Part shown: positions 34,994 to 45,043 of the stretch, one piece after another
Layout of the letters: each line of letters opens with the position of its first letter
Position numbering within the stretch: position 1 is the stretch's first letter
Source of the DNA: Fodinibius salsisoli
GTDB taxonomy: Bacteria; Bacteroidota; Rhodothermia; Balneolales; Balneolaceae
Direction of reading: 5' to 3'
DNA length: 64,000 nucleotides
NCBI RefSeq assembly: GCF_026229185.1
Contig: NZ_JAGGJA010000013.1
Location: 46,786-110,785, forward strand
Position numbers and translations under genes: made by a program
The notes under the pieces: model-generated
Database searches by the model: none
Seen by the model: only the letters and a program-made list of their open reading frames with translations
What the model was told of the DNA's origin: nothing

Positions 34994-36349
34994 TTGAAGT
35001 TTGAAGAAATGTCATTAAGCCCCAATATTTTGAGCGGGCTTCGAGATGTAAACTACACTGAACTTACTGAACTCCAGGAACAAGCACTCCCAGCTATACT
35101 TGAAGGGCAAGATGCTATCATTAAGGCCTCGCCGGGTAAAAGTAAAAATGGATGTTTTACGATACCCGCACTGGCTAAAATAGATGCTAAAGAGAATGTA
35201 GAGGGGATTACTACGCTCATTCTCACTCCCAATTCTGCTGAAGCACAGCAAATTGAAGACCTTGTCCGTGGCTTAGGCTATCATGCACAAATAGAGTGTG
35301 CCTGTATTGATCTTGATAGCAGTAAGGAGGAACAAAGAGAAGCCTTAGCAGCAGAACCCCAAGTGGTTGTAGGCAACCCCGGACCACTGGCAGACACGTT
35401 GCAAGAATTACGCTACATTTTTCGCCATGTGGACTACCTGGTGATTGATGATCTTTCCAAAATTATCTCCTTAAATCTTCTTCAAAAGGTCCAGGACATC
35501 TTGAAGCGTGTATTGTCTGATCATCAGACGCTTATTTTTACCGATGAGCTGACGGATGAGATACAAGAATTTGCCGAGGACACATTGAATGAAGGCATAG
35601 ACATCGGCTTTAACGATAAGGAGAAGATGCTTCTCAATAAGCCCCCTGAGGTTACCCAAAATTTATCTCATGGATATATCTACGTGCCAAACCGCATGAA
35701 GATTACCACATTAATGGCCCATATTGAGAACTCTCCCAAGGACCAATGTATCATCTTTACTGCTTCCAAAAGAGGTACTGATCGTCTCTATAAAATTCTG
35801 CGTAAGCGGAACTATAAGGCTACCAGCCTGCATTCCAAGCTTTCGGATGAGAAACGTTCGCAGCGATTTGCCAACTTTACGAATGGAGATGTACAATTCT
35901 TGTTGGTTGGCGACCTCTCGGCTACTACGCTTAACATTACGGATGTGAAAAAAGTCATTAATTATGATGTCCCCAAAGATGCAGATGAGTACCGGTATAG
36001 AACCAATTTAATCTCTGACGATAAATCCTCCAGTATCGTTTCTCTTGTATCTAAGCAGGATAGAAGTGATATCAATGAGCTTGAGAAAAAGCTGGGACAT
36101 TCGCCCAAGGAGCTTGACCTCCCTGAAAAAGTTAAACAAAAACTTAAGGAGCGGAAGAAGCAGAAAAGCGCACAAAAGAAGAAACAAAACGGCAAGAAAA
36201 AAAGCCGACCTAAGAAGAAAAATAAAAAGAGTAATGAAATGGAGCTTCCTCGCCCAAGTTACGATAAGCTAAGTGGAGGCAAGGCTGGCAAAAATAAAAA
36301 AGATGAAAAGTCGGGTGTTATCAATATGTTGAAAAATTTATTTTCTTGA
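34994..36349 (+). CDS. DEAD-box-like protein with degenerate ATPase motifs and basic tail
   Basis: A 451-residue protein. The layout is a two-RecA-domain DEAD-box helicase: Q-motif TELQEQALPAIL, then motif I, Ia (LILTPNSAEAQQI) and Ib (VVGNPGPLADTL). Catalytic positions are changed. Motif I is ASPGKSKN instead of AxTGxGKT (residues 45-52), motif II is DDLS instead of DEAD (152-155), motif III is TDEL instead of SAT, and motif VI is EYRYRTNL instead of HRxGR. ATP hydrolysis is therefore doubtful. Residues 376-420 form a Lys-rich tail (KKKQNGKKKSRPKKKNKK), suited to RNA or ribosome binding. TTG is the likely start, since it puts MKFEEMSLSP at the family N-terminus. Confidence 0.85.
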   Translation: MKFEEMSLSPNILSGLRDVNYTELTELQEQALPAILEGQDAIIKASPGKSKNGCFTIPALAKIDAKENVEGITTLILTPNSAEAQQIEDLVRGLGYHAQIECACIDLDSSKEEQREALAAEPQVVVGNPGPLADTLQELRYIFRHVDYLVIDDLSKIISLNLLQKVQDILKRVLSDHQTLIFTDELTDEIQEFAEDTLNEGIDIGFNDKEKMLLNKPPEVTQNLSHGYIYVPNRMKITTLMAHIENSPKDQCIIFTASKRGTDRLYKILRKRNYKATSLHSKLSDEKRSQRFANFTNGDVQFLLVGDLSATTLNITDVKKVINYDVPKDADEYRYRTNLISDDKSSSIVSLVSKQDRSDINELEKKLGHSPKELDLPEKVKQKLKERKKQKSAQKKKQNGKKKSRPKKKNKKSNEMELPRPSYDKLSGGKAGKNKKDEKSGVINMLKNLFS

Positions 36350-36382
36350 TCTCGCCTCTCTTCCAAGAATGAATACCTAGAT

Positions 36383-36413
36383 AAAAAAGCCCCGATCAAA
36401 TCGGGGCTTTTTT
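36383..36413. terminator. Bidirectional terminator
   Basis: AAAAAAGCCCCGA pairs with TCGGGGCTTTTTT across a 5-base loop, with A and T tracts on both sides. It serves the DEAD-box-like gene and the convergent oxoamine-synthase gene. Confidence 0.9.
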
Positions 36414-36443
36414 AATTTCAATCAAGTTATTAAACGATAAGTC

Positions 36444-37685
36444 TTAGGCCGTCATCTTCTTTTGAGCCTCTACACTTACACTACCCAGTGCAAAATCTTT
36501 GATAGCCTCAAAACCATCCAGCGTTTGCTGTATATGTTCTTTCGTATGAGCTGCGGTTGGTATCAATCGGATGAGCACCGTTCCTTTAGGCACTACGGGA
36601 TAAGTAACACCACTCACAAAAACGCCGTGTTCCTCGCGCAATTTTCGCATTATAAGCTGGCAAAGATCCGTACTCCCCTTCGTTAAGACAGGAGTGACAG
36701 GACATTCTGCGGGAAGTACATTATAGCCTATTTCCCGAAGACCGTTACGAAGCATATTCGTATTTTCCCAAAGCTTCTCTCTCCACTCAGGATTATTTCG
36801 GATCATCTCAAGTCGTTTCCGCGCTGACTTTACAATGGGCATGGGTACAGATTTTGCAAAAATTTGGCTGCGGACGTTCGCTTTTAAAAACTCCACCACA
36901 CGCTCTTCGGTAGCAACGAAAGCTCCAATTAATGCAAATGCCTTGGCAAAAGTCCCAAAATAAAGGTCAATACCTTCGTGGCATCCGAGGTGTGTTCCAG
37001 TTCCTGATCCATCCTTACCCATGGTGCCTACTCCGTGTGCATCATCGACAAGTAAACGAAAAGGGTATTTTTCTTTCAGAGCGATCATTTCTTCCAGTAT
37101 GCCTAAATCGCCGGTCATACCAAAAGCGCCCTCTGTCACAACCAGAATAGAAGAGTTGGGCCTTGCATTGCGATGTGCTCGCTCAAGCTGCTTTTCGAAG
37201 CTTTCGATATCATTATGCTTAAATACATACTTTTCAGCCATCGCCAGCTGTTTCCCATCTACAATACAAGCATGGCTCAGCTCGTCATAAATCAAAAAGT
37301 CGTTGCGATCAACCAGTGCATGAATTACACTCATAATCCCCTGGTAACCGTAATTCAGCAAAAAAGCATCTGGTTTATGAACAAAATCAGCAAGTTCTTC
37401 TTCCAGCTTTTCATGCTCTGAGGTATTTCCAGTCATCAGTCGTGCTCCCATAGGACTGCTTAGACTATACTCCTTGGCAATCTCTTCGTCATAGGCTTTA
37501 ACCTCATCATTGCTGCCTACGCCCAGATAATCATTAATACTCCATACGATAACGTCCTTGCCGTCAAATTCCATTTTTGGGCCTAACGGTCCTTCCAGTT
37601 TTGGATAAGTATAATAACCGTACCCATCCGAGGTAAATTCTCCCAACGGTCCGGGCCTGCCCTGAAGTTTGTCAAATAAATCCAT
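36444..37685 (-). CDS. PLP-dependent alpha-oxoamine synthase (KBL/AONS/SPT-type)
   Basis: A 413-residue fold-type-I PLP enzyme. Signatures are WSINDYLGVGSN, LMTGNTSEHEKLEEELADFV, VVTEGAFGMTGDLG and LLVDDAHGVGTMG. The PLP lysine is in YFGTFAKAFALIGAFVATEE. The family condenses an amino acid with an acyl-CoA: glycine with acetyl-CoA (KBL), alanine with pimeloyl-CoA (BioF) or serine with palmitoyl-CoA (SPT). The N-terminal insertion (about 25 residues before the conserved SINDYLG) and absence of bio genes make BioF unlikely. A sphingolipid or small-ketone role is possible in Bacteroidota-type bacteria. I give no symbol because the substrate cannot be read from motifs. Confidence 0.88.
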   Translation of the reverse strand: MDLFDKLQGRPGPLGEFTSDGYGYYTYPKLEGPLGPKMEFDGKDVIVWSINDYLGVGSNDEVKAYDEEIAKEYSLSSPMGARLMTGNTSEHEKLEEELADFVHKPDAFLLNYGYQGIMSVIHALVDRNDFLIYDELSHACIVDGKQLAMAEKYVFKHNDIESFEKQLERAHRNARPNSSILVVTEGAFGMTGDLGILEEMIALKEKYPFRLLVDDAHGVGTMGKDGSGTGTHLGCHEGIDLYFGTFAKAFALIGAFVATEERVVEFLKANVRSQIFAKSVPMPIVKSARKRLEMIRNNPEWREKLWENTNMLRNGLREIGYNVLPAECPVTPVLTKGSTDLCQLIMRKLREEHGVFVSGVTYPVVPKGTVLIRLIPTAAHTKEHIQQTLDGFEAIKDFALGSVSVEAQKKMTA

Positions 37686-38120
37686 AAAATGCTGAACTAT
37701 AACTTTGGGTTATGTAGAATATATGCACGTTTTTATAGGTATTTTACCCCTCCTAAAAACATCTAAAAAAGGTAATGAAAAATGCTTTATTCTCAAAAAT
37801 AAAGCGTTTTATAGAAATTAACTGTAATAGTCTATTGTATTGAGTCCATGCAATGCAATAGGATAAAGCCCAAAAAAATTGACGATTAGCTGATACCTTC
37901 TCCGATAAAATTCCAAGCATACTTTTGTTTTACCCTCTTCCAATTAGTGCTAAAAGCAAATTAGCTGGATATCTATGGATACTAATGACCCGCCATCCAA
38001 TGGCTACGGCCCCCGGCAATGTTAACAGAGTATTAAGAATTGTAAATTTATCTATCATTTAGTTGCACACATCAACTATTATCTCGTATCTTTGAGCGTT
38101 TTGGAATTAAAGAATGATTT
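37686..38120. other. Divergent intergenic region before the efflux operon
   Basis: About 435 bases between the oxoamine-synthase start and marR. It is AT-rich, and the only feature I recognise is the marR promoter near its right end. No palindromic MarR operator stands out clearly, though the ATTAACTG/TTAATTTC-type AT-rich tracts could hide one. Confidence 0.45.
38063..38094 (+). promoter_or_regulatory. Bacteroidota-type promoter of the marR-RND operon
   Basis: TTG at 38063-38065, then 21 bases, then TATCTTTG at 38087-38094. This matches the Bacteroidota sigma-A pattern (TTG at -33 and TAnnTTTG at -7). It lies 26 bases before the marR start codon. Confidence 0.6.
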
Positions 38121-38576
38121 ATGTCTACCCATCAAAAACTGTATTGCGATACTTTAGGCTGTAAAATGGCTTATGCTGTAAAAGGCATAATGCGAGCCCT
38201 TAATAAACGATTTAAAGATGAAGAAATTAACCTGACCCTCGAACAGTTCTTCCTTTTGAATATTTTAAATAATGAAGAAGGGTTAATTCTTCAGGATCTG
38301 GCGGATATCGTTGACAGAGACAAGTCTGCAGTCCTTAGACACATCAATGGCCTGGAAGAGAAACATTTTGTTGCCCGTACCAAGGATCCGGAGGATAAAC
38401 GGCGGAAAATTTTACTCATAACCAAGGCGGGATTTGAGGAACTCAAAAAAGCCAAAGTGCTCGACCATGAACTGGATGAGGAAATAAGTGACGGTATTCC
38501 AAAAGAAAAACTTGAAAAACTCGACGAATTTCTTGCTGACATTTACAACCAAACAATGTCTGACGACTTCTGTTGA
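38121..38576 (+). CDS. MarR-family transcriptional regulator
   Basis: A 151-residue winged-helix regulator. The recognition helix is in LADIVDRDKSAVLRHINGLEEK, followed by the wing VARTKDPEDKRRKILL with the conserved DxRxR-like turn (here DKRRK). Two N-terminal Cys residues (YCDTLGC) may be redox-sensitive, as in some MarR/OhrR-type sensors, but this is a guess. It is the first gene of the efflux operon, 55 bases before the membrane-fusion protein, so it probably represses that operon in response to a substrate. Confidence 0.92.
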   Translation: MSTHQKLYCDTLGCKMAYAVKGIMRALNKRFKDEEINLTLEQFFLLNILNNEEGLILQDLADIVDRDKSAVLRHINGLEEKHFVARTKDPEDKRRKILLITKAGFEELKKAKVLDHELDEEISDGIPKEKLEKLDEFLADIYNQTMSDDFC

Positions 38577-38631
38577 TATCATCAACCTTTAAGAAGATTT
38601 TAATCTCGTAAATATCTAAAATTACTATCTC

Positions 38632-39834
38632 ATGAAACGCAACAACCAGAACCTGCTTCTTTTTATAACCTCATTTCTGCTTATTTCTTGCGGTGGCGGA
38701 GGTCAACAAGGAATGCAGCCCGGCCAGCAGCAAGTCCAACCTTATCCGGTACTCAACCTGCAACCGCGTTCTATCGAACTAACCAGCAGTTATCCTGCAA
38801 CATTGGAAGGTCAACAAACGGTTGAAATACGTCCGCGCGTACAGGGCTATATTGTAGATATGCCTGTAGATGAAGGAGAGGTTGTCTCAAAAGGCCAAAC
38901 TCTTTTCAGATTAAATAGTGAAGAATTTGAACAGCAGGTTCGATCTGCCAAAGCCGATGTGGAAGCCGCTAAAGCCGGCGTTAGTACAGCTGAAGACGAA
39001 GTGACACGATTGAGCAGCCTTGCCGAGAAGGACATTATCAGTGACTACCAGCTGCAATCGGCTAAAAATAACCTGAAGTCTCAGCAAGCAGCTTTGGCAC
39101 AAGCCCAGGCAGCTCTCGAGAATGCACAGGTTAACCTGGGTTATACCAATGTTAAAAGCCCTACAGCCGGGGTTATTGGTAAAATTCCTTACCGTATTGG
39201 AAGCTTAGTGAGTAGCACGATTGCTCAGCCCTTAACGATGATATCCAATATTACCAACATATACGCCTACTTCTCCATGAGTGAACGTGAGTTGCTGGAA
39301 ATGTCGCAAAGTGTTGCAGCATCTGGCGAGGGAGGGAGTAAAACGTTACAAGAACGTATTTCTGAGATGCCTAAGGTTAACTTAATACTTCCTGATAATA
39401 CAACTTACAGGCAACAAGGCACATTGCGACTGGCCAGTGGACTTATTGACCAACAAACGGGATCGGCTTCATTTCGAGCGGTCTTTCCCAATCCTCAGGA
39501 AATTCTACGCAGTGGAGGTTCGGCAAACATTCAGATTCCGGTACAACAAACCGATGCCATCGTAATTCCCAAGAAATCAACCTATGAGATCCAGAACAAA
39601 CGGTTTGTGTATACGGTAACCGACAGTAATACGGTAGAAAGTACTGAAATTACCACCCTGGATCTTTCTGCAAGACAATTATTTGTTGTTGAGGACGGTC
39701 TCTCTCCAGGGATCAGCATCGTAACTACAGGCCTGGGAAGTCTGCAGGATGGAGCTAAAATTAAGCCTCAACCGGTTAATGCTGACAGCTTATATCAATC
39801 ACTGACCATTGAAGATCAGCAAATAGCCCAATAG
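38632..39834 (+). CDS. RND efflux membrane-fusion (adaptor) protein
   Basis: A 400-residue periplasmic adaptor of the AcrA/MexA type. It has a lipobox (LLISCGGG), a lipoyl domain (VEIRPRVQGYIVDMPVDEGEVV), a long coiled-coil hairpin (about residues 100-170, Ala/Gln/Glu-rich) and beta-barrel strands (ILPDNTTYRQQGTL). It links the inner-membrane pump to the outer-membrane channel. It sits between marR and the RND pump, 54 bases before the pump start. Confidence 0.95.
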   Translation: MKRNNQNLLLFITSFLLISCGGGGQQGMQPGQQQVQPYPVLNLQPRSIELTSSYPATLEGQQTVEIRPRVQGYIVDMPVDEGEVVSKGQTLFRLNSEEFEQQVRSAKADVEAAKAGVSTAEDEVTRLSSLAEKDIISDYQLQSAKNNLKSQQAALAQAQAALENAQVNLGYTNVKSPTAGVIGKIPYRIGSLVSSTIAQPLTMISNITNIYAYFSMSERELLEMSQSVAASGEGGSKTLQERISEMPKVNLILPDNTTYRQQGTLRLASGLIDQQTGSASFRAVFPNPQEILRSGGSANIQIPVQQTDAIVIPKKSTYEIQNKRFVYTVTDSNTVESTEITTLDLSARQLFVVEDGLSPGISIVTTGLGSLQDGAKIKPQPVNADSLYQSLTIEDQQIAQ

Positions 39835-39888
39835 ATCTACCCAATTGTCGAAACGACCCAACAATTTTAAGCATCTAACCCAAACACA

Positions 39889-42800
39889 ATGATAAGACGC
39901 TTTATCCAACGACCGGTATTATCGACGGTCATCTCTATCATCATCGTTATTTTAGGCCTGTTAGGATATGCGGCCTTGCCCGTTTCTCTATACCCTGAAA
40001 TTGCTCCTCCAACTATCCAGGTGACTGCCACCTATCCCGGAGCTAACGCCCAGACGGTACTCAATAGTGTCGTATCCCCTCTGGAGGAACAGATTAACGG
40101 GGTAGAAGGCATGACCTACATTACCTCTACTGCCAGCAACAGCGGCCGAGCCCAAATTCAGGTCTATTTCGAACTGGGTACCGATCCTGACATTGCGGCG
40201 GTAAATGTGCAAAACAGGGTCACCCAAGCTTCCAGCCTGCTGCCGCAAGAAGTTACCCAAACCGGGGTAACTACGCAGAAGCAGCAAACCAGCCGGCTGC
40301 TCATTTTCTCACTCTATAGCCCAAATAAAAGCTACGACTCAAACTTCATCGCTAACTATGCACGTATCAACCTGTTGCCGAAATTACAGCGTGTAAATGG
40401 GGTTGGAGCGGCTGAGTCATTTGGTGCTGATTCCTACGCCATGCGCATTTGGCTGAATCCCAGTGTGATGGCTTCCTATGATTTAGTACCCAATGATATC
40501 ATCAGCGCTCTGAACGAACAGAGCTTTGTAGCAGCTCCCGGGGCCCTGGGCGAAAACAGCAATCAATCCTTTGAATACACTCTGACTTACAAAGGACGTC
40601 TTTCTACCCCTCCTGCTTTTGAGAATATTATTATCCGTGAAGGAGGTAACTCTTCCCAGATACTTAAGCTGGGCGATGTGGCACGGGTAGAGCTGGGCTC
40701 TCAATCCTATTCATCCATCCGCCGCACGAATGGCTCCCCCAGTGTAGGACTTTTTGTCTCACAAACCGCCGGTTCTAATGCACAGCAGGTTGTTGAGGGA
40801 GTCAAAGAACAGATTAGTCAATCGGAGCAAAACCTACCCGATGATCTTGAATTCGCTACCCTTTATGATGCCAACAGCTTCTTAAATGCCTCCATTTCCA
40901 AGGTCTATACCACGCTCTTAGAAGCCTTCATATTGGTATTTATTGTCGTCTTTGTCTTTTTGCAGGATTGGCGTTCAACCTTAATTCCGGCTATTGCCGT
41001 TCCGGTATCTATTATTGGTACCTTTTTCTTCCTGAACCTATTTGGCTTTAGTATTAACCTCTTAACCCTCTTTGCGCTGGTGCTGGCTATTGGTATTGTG
41101 GTGGATGATGCCATTATTGTAGTCGAAATCATTCACGCTAAACTGGAACAAGGAGCAGAATCGGGAGTTGAAGCATCCGTAGAGGGCATGAATGAGATTA
41201 CCGGGGCTATTATTTCAATTACCCTGGTCATGGCGGCTATCTTTGTCCCGGTAACTTTTCTTACCGGCTCAACCGGAGTATTCTTTCAGCAGTTCGGTAT
41301 TACACTCGCCACTGCCATTATCATATCAGCCGTTAACGCCCTGACACTCAGCCCGGCCCTCTGTGCGTTGGTGCTTAAACCCACGCATAACCATAAGGAA
41401 GGCAATCGCAGTTTTATCCAACGATTCCAGGTCGGTTTTGACGCGGTCTTTGACGCTACGAAGCACCGATATAAAAAATCACTGGGCTTCTTTACCCGTT
41501 ATGCATGGACCTCCATTATCGCCATTGCGGGCTTTATTGCGCTCTTTGCATTTTTATTCCAAACAACTCCTTCCGGATTTGTTCCTGATGAAGACCAGGG
41601 AGTGTTTTTCACGAATGTAAGCCTGCCGCCCTCTTCATCGCTACAGCGGTCCCAACAGGTACTCACCGAATTGGACAGCATATTTGCCTCCGTTGACGCC
41701 GTTGATTCCCGACTTACCATTTCCGGCTTTGGAATTATTAGTGGCCAGGGAAGCTCCTACGGCTTCGGGGTAGGACGACTAAAACCATGGGACGAACGCG
41801 AAAAAAGTGTTAACGAAGTTATCGCAGAACTTCAGAAGAAAACAGCTTCTATTAAAGAAGCAAATATCTCCTTTTTCGCCCCTCCTGTCATTTCAGGATT
41901 CGGCAACACCAGTGGCTTTACTGTGAATGTACAGGATGCAACAAGTGGTGACATCGATGAGTTGGCCCAAGCAAGCCAAGAAGTGCAACAAGCCTTATTC
42001 AGGCGACCTGAAATTCAGTATGCCACTTCATTTTTCAGCACCAGCTATCCCCAGTACCAAATTGATGTGGATGTGGCCAAAACAAAACGAGCGGGCTTAT
42101 CTCCTAAATCGGTCTTAGATGTGATGCAAGCTTATTTTGGCGGCCTATATGTCTCTAACTTTACTCGCTTTGGTAAATTATACCGCATTTATGTTCAGTC
42201 GGAACCTCAGAATAGAGCTACGGAGTCTGACCTGCAAAATATTTTTGTGCGGAACGGCCAAGGTGAGATGACGCCTATCAGCTCCTTCGTTGAACTTAAA
42301 AGAGTGTATGGCCCCCAAAATATATCGCGATTCAATCTCTTTAATTCAGTCCAGTTGACTGGAGCTACCAATCCCGGTTACAGTTCCGGAGACGCCATCG
42401 ATGCCATTGAAGAAGTATTTGACCAACAAATATCAGATGATTACACCTATGCCTTCTCGGGCTTAACGCGCGAAGAAAGCAGGGCCAGTGGACAAGAGCT
42501 TATCATCTTTGCGCTCTGCCTTCTCTTTATATACTTCCTGCTTAGTGCCCAATATGAAAGTTACCTGATTCCCTGGGCCGTTATCCTCCCCTTGCCCATC
42601 GGGCTGGCCGGCTCCTTTATCTTTGCCAATATCTTTGGCGTGGCGAACAATATCTACCTTCAGATTTCAGCTATTATGCTGATGGGACTGCTGGCTAAAA
42701 ATGCTATCCTAATTGTAGAATTTGCTCTCGAACGCCGTCGGGAACAAGGTATGAGTATTGCCAAAGCAGCTATCAATGGTGCAGAAGCCCGATTACGACC

Positions 42801-43041
42801 GATTCTTATGACCTCCTTTGCCTTCATCGCGGGACTGATGCCACTGGCTCTGGCTACCGGCATTAATGCGAATGCAAACCAGTCCATTGGTATTGGTACC
42901 GCCGGTGGTATGTTCATCGGAACCTTCTTTGGGCTGTTTGTGGTGCCTGTACTCTTTATCCTGTTCCAAAAACTGCAGGAAAAGATTTCAGGTCCGCCGG
43001 AAGTAATCCGTAAAAAGAAAGATGAAATTATAATGCCGTAG
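39889..43041 (+). CDS. RND multidrug efflux permease (AcrB/MexB type, HAE1)
   Basis: A 1050-residue inner-membrane pump with 12 helices and two large periplasmic loops. HAE1 signatures are RRFIQRPVLSTVISIIIVI, PEIAPPTIQVTATYPGANAQ, and helix 4 with the proton-relay Asp pair in VLAIGIVVDDAIIVVE. FLTGSTGVFFQQFGITLA and the C-terminal LMGLLAKNAILIVEFA are also typical. It exports toxic amphiphiles using the proton gradient. Gaps of 54 and 34 bases to the adaptor and channel genes indicate a single operon. Confidence 0.97.
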   Translation: MIRRFIQRPVLSTVISIIIVILGLLGYAALPVSLYPEIAPPTIQVTATYPGANAQTVLNSVVSPLEEQINGVEGMTYITSTASNSGRAQIQVYFELGTDPDIAAVNVQNRVTQASSLLPQEVTQTGVTTQKQQTSRLLIFSLYSPNKSYDSNFIANYARINLLPKLQRVNGVGAAESFGADSYAMRIWLNPSVMASYDLVPNDIISALNEQSFVAAPGALGENSNQSFEYTLTYKGRLSTPPAFENIIIREGGNSSQILKLGDVARVELGSQSYSSIRRTNGSPSVGLFVSQTAGSNAQQVVEGVKEQISQSEQNLPDDLEFATLYDANSFLNASISKVYTTLLEAFILVFIVVFVFLQDWRSTLIPAIAVPVSIIGTFFFLNLFGFSINLLTLFALVLAIGIVVDDAIIVVEIIHAKLEQGAESGVEASVEGMNEITGAIISITLVMAAIFVPVTFLTGSTGVFFQQFGITLATAIIISAVNALTLSPALCALVLKPTHNHKEGNRSFIQRFQVGFDAVFDATKHRYKKSLGFFTRYAWTSIIAIAGFIALFAFLFQTTPSGFVPDEDQGVFFTNVSLPPSSSLQRSQQVLTELDSIFASVDAVDSRLTISGFGIISGQGSSYGFGVGRLKPWDEREKSVNEVIAELQKKTASIKEANISFFAPPVISGFGNTSGFTVNVQDATSGDIDELAQASQEVQQALFRRPEIQYATSFFSTSYPQYQIDVDVAKTKRAGLSPKSVLDVMQAYFGGLYVSNFTRFGKLYRIYVQSEPQNRATESDLQNIFVRNGQGEMTPISSFVELKRVYGPQNISRFNLFNSVQLTGATNPGYSSGDAIDAIEEVFDQQISDDYTYAFSGLTREESRASGQELIIFALCLLFIYFLLSAQYESYLIPWAVILPLPIGLAGSFIFANIFGVANNIYLQISAIMLMGLLAKNAILIVEFALERRREQGMSIAKAAINGAEARLRPILMTSFAFIAGLMPLALATGINANANQSIGIGTAGGMFIGTFFGLFVVPVLFILFQKLQEKISGPPEVIRKKKDEIIMP

Positions 43042-43075
43042 CGCATTAACACCTAAAGACTGAGTAACTATTACC

Positions 43076-44542
43076 ATGTACTTTAAGCCAACATCAAAAA
43101 TTATAGCAGCACTACTGCTGGCAGTATCCCTGTCATCATGTATTGCAACGAAATCATTTGAGCAACCGGATATTGAAACGAAAAACCTCTATCCTTTTAA
43201 ACAGGCCGAACTCGACAGCACTACGCTGGCTGACATGCCCTGGCAAGAGGTATTCGAAGATTCAAAACTACAAGAACTGATCAGAGAAGCCCTTCGCAAT
43301 AACCTGGAGCTCCAGAATGCCATTCAACAGATTCGCATTGCTGAAGCGGACTTCTACCAGGGCAAAATGAGCATGTTGCCCAGCCTAACTGCTAATGGAA
43401 GTGCTTCCTACAATGAGCAATCCGATAACAGCTCAACCCTCACGGGAGGAGCTGCCATACCAGCCAGCGAGCAGTATGCCGTATCTCTGAGCTCAAGCTG
43501 GGAACTGGATGTCTGGGGCAAGCTGACCAGCGTCAAAAAGGCAAGCTACGCTGCACTGCTTCAAACCGAAGCCACGCGTCGCGCCGTACAAACCTCTCTG
43601 ATTGCTAATGTCGCTAACGCCTATTACCGGTTGTTAGCTCTGGACAGGCAACTGGAGATTACCAAACAAACCGTGGAAAATCGTCGGCAGGATGTTGAGA
43701 CAGTCAAAAGTCTGAAAGAAAGTGCTGTAGTTACCGGGGTTTCCGTTCAGCAGAGTATTGCTAATCAATATGCAGCGGAAGTCACAATTCCACAGCTACA
43801 ACAGCAAATTACCGAACAAGAACACGCCCTGAGCAAGCTCCTGGGAAGGGCACCGGGTTCTATTCAGCGCAGCAGCCTTAGCGAACAAGAAGCCTTGGAT
43901 TCTTTATCTACGGGCGTGCCGGCTCAGCTTCTTCGCAATAGACCCGACATCATTGCGGCAGAAAATTCATTCCGTAGTGCTTTTGAGCTTACCAATAACG
44001 CACGAGCCTATTTTTATCCCTCCTTTACCCTTACAGCTGAAGGAGGCTTTCGAAGCCTGGAAACGCAAGATCTGTTTAAACCCGGCTCCGTTTTTTATAA
44101 CCTGATTGGTGGGTTGACTCAGCCTATTTTTAACCGTGGCCAAAACCGGGCTCGCTTGAAACGGTCAAAAGCACAGCAAGAACAGGCATTGAATCAGCTT
44201 CGAAGTACCATCCTGGATGCCAGCACAGAAGTTTCCAATGCCTTAAGCCAGTTTAAAAATGTCGATCAGCAACTAATGCTCCGTAAAAAACAACTAAAGG
44301 CTCTCGAAAATGCCGTACAATATTCTCGTGAATTGCTCCAATATGGCGAAGCTAATTACGCCGAAGTCTTAACGGCCCAACAGAATTACTTGAGCGCCCA
44401 GATCAGCAACGTTAATGATAGATTGCTGCGTTTAACCGCTGGCGTCAATTTGTACCGTGCGCTTGGCGGTGGGTGGAACAAACAGGTAGAGGAAGAAGGT
44501 ACCAACCCTGAAAACAGCACTCAGCCAAATAATGGTGAGTAA
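43076..44542 (+). CDS. Outer-membrane efflux channel (NodT/OprM family)
   Basis: A 488-residue TolC-like outer-membrane factor. The lipobox is SLSSCIA. The two OEP repeats are recognisable: ALRNNLELQNAIQQIRIAEAD, SSSWELDVWGKL, and RPDIIAAENSFRSAF. The C-terminal helices have GLTQPIFNRGQNRARLKR and GEANYAEVLTAQQNYLSA. It completes the tripartite pump encoded just upstream. It is followed by a clear terminator. Confidence 0.95.
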   Translation: MYFKPTSKIIAALLLAVSLSSCIATKSFEQPDIETKNLYPFKQAELDSTTLADMPWQEVFEDSKLQELIREALRNNLELQNAIQQIRIAEADFYQGKMSMLPSLTANGSASYNEQSDNSSTLTGGAAIPASEQYAVSLSSSWELDVWGKLTSVKKASYAALLQTEATRRAVQTSLIANVANAYYRLLALDRQLEITKQTVENRRQDVETVKSLKESAVVTGVSVQQSIANQYAAEVTIPQLQQQITEQEHALSKLLGRAPGSIQRSSLSEQEALDSLSTGVPAQLLRNRPDIIAAENSFRSAFELTNNARAYFYPSFTLTAEGGFRSLETQDLFKPGSVFYNLIGGLTQPIFNRGQNRARLKRSKAQQEQALNQLRSTILDASTEVSNALSQFKNVDQQLMLRKKQLKALENAVQYSRELLQYGEANYAEVLTAQQNYLSAQISNVNDRLLRLTAGVNLYRALGGGWNKQVEEEGTNPENSTQPNNGE

Positions 44543-44590
44543 GCTGTATAACCGTATTCTTCATCCTCAATAAGTAACCCCATACCTGGG

Positions 44591-44626
44591 AAAGAGCCAT
44601 ACATTTTAAATGTGTGGCTCTTTTTT
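44591..44626 (+). terminator. Terminator of the RND efflux operon
   Basis: AAGAGCCATACATT pairs with AATGTGTGGCTCTT (one G-U pair) and is followed by six T. It lies about 50 bases after the channel-gene stop. Confidence 0.85.
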
Positions 44627-44815
44627 ATTGTAACCTCTTTTCATTCCTATATGGGCAGCCCTGATAAATAAAAGCAACGGCTTATTTTCTACAAAGCACT
44701 ATCATATCCAAAAGTTGGTTTGTTGAAATCTATTCCACAAGCCTAACGTATCACCATTTGAGCTTATCTAATAGAATAAATAGATTAAGATTCATTCCTC
44801 ATTCATCAAACTGCT

Positions 44816-45043
44816 ATGAAAAAGTTTTTCTGTATATCCGGATTAGTTTTTTCTCTTTTTAAATTTATAGAAAGCCTGTTGTTTGATCTTATGCCTGCTC
44901 TTTCCTCAAGCGAAACTGCCGCTTATAAAGCGGGGGTTGTATTGGGTATCTTTCTGATCCTGCTGGCTGCCATTGGTTATAGCTATTGGACTTACCCATT
45001 ATTCATTACACCGGATGGTAATACAAATCATGCCTCAGCTTAA
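44816..45043 (+). CDS. Small two-helix membrane protein
   Basis: A 75-residue protein with two hydrophobic stretches (KFFCISGLVFSLFKFI and AGVVLGIFLILLAAIGYSY) separated by a short charged loop. I recognise no family. It overlaps the next frame by 14 bases if that starts at MPQLN, so the two may be translated together. Confidence 0.5.
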   Translation: MKKFFCISGLVFSLFKFIESLLFDLMPALSSSETAAYKAGVVLGIFLILLAAIGYSYWTYPLFITPDGNTNHASA

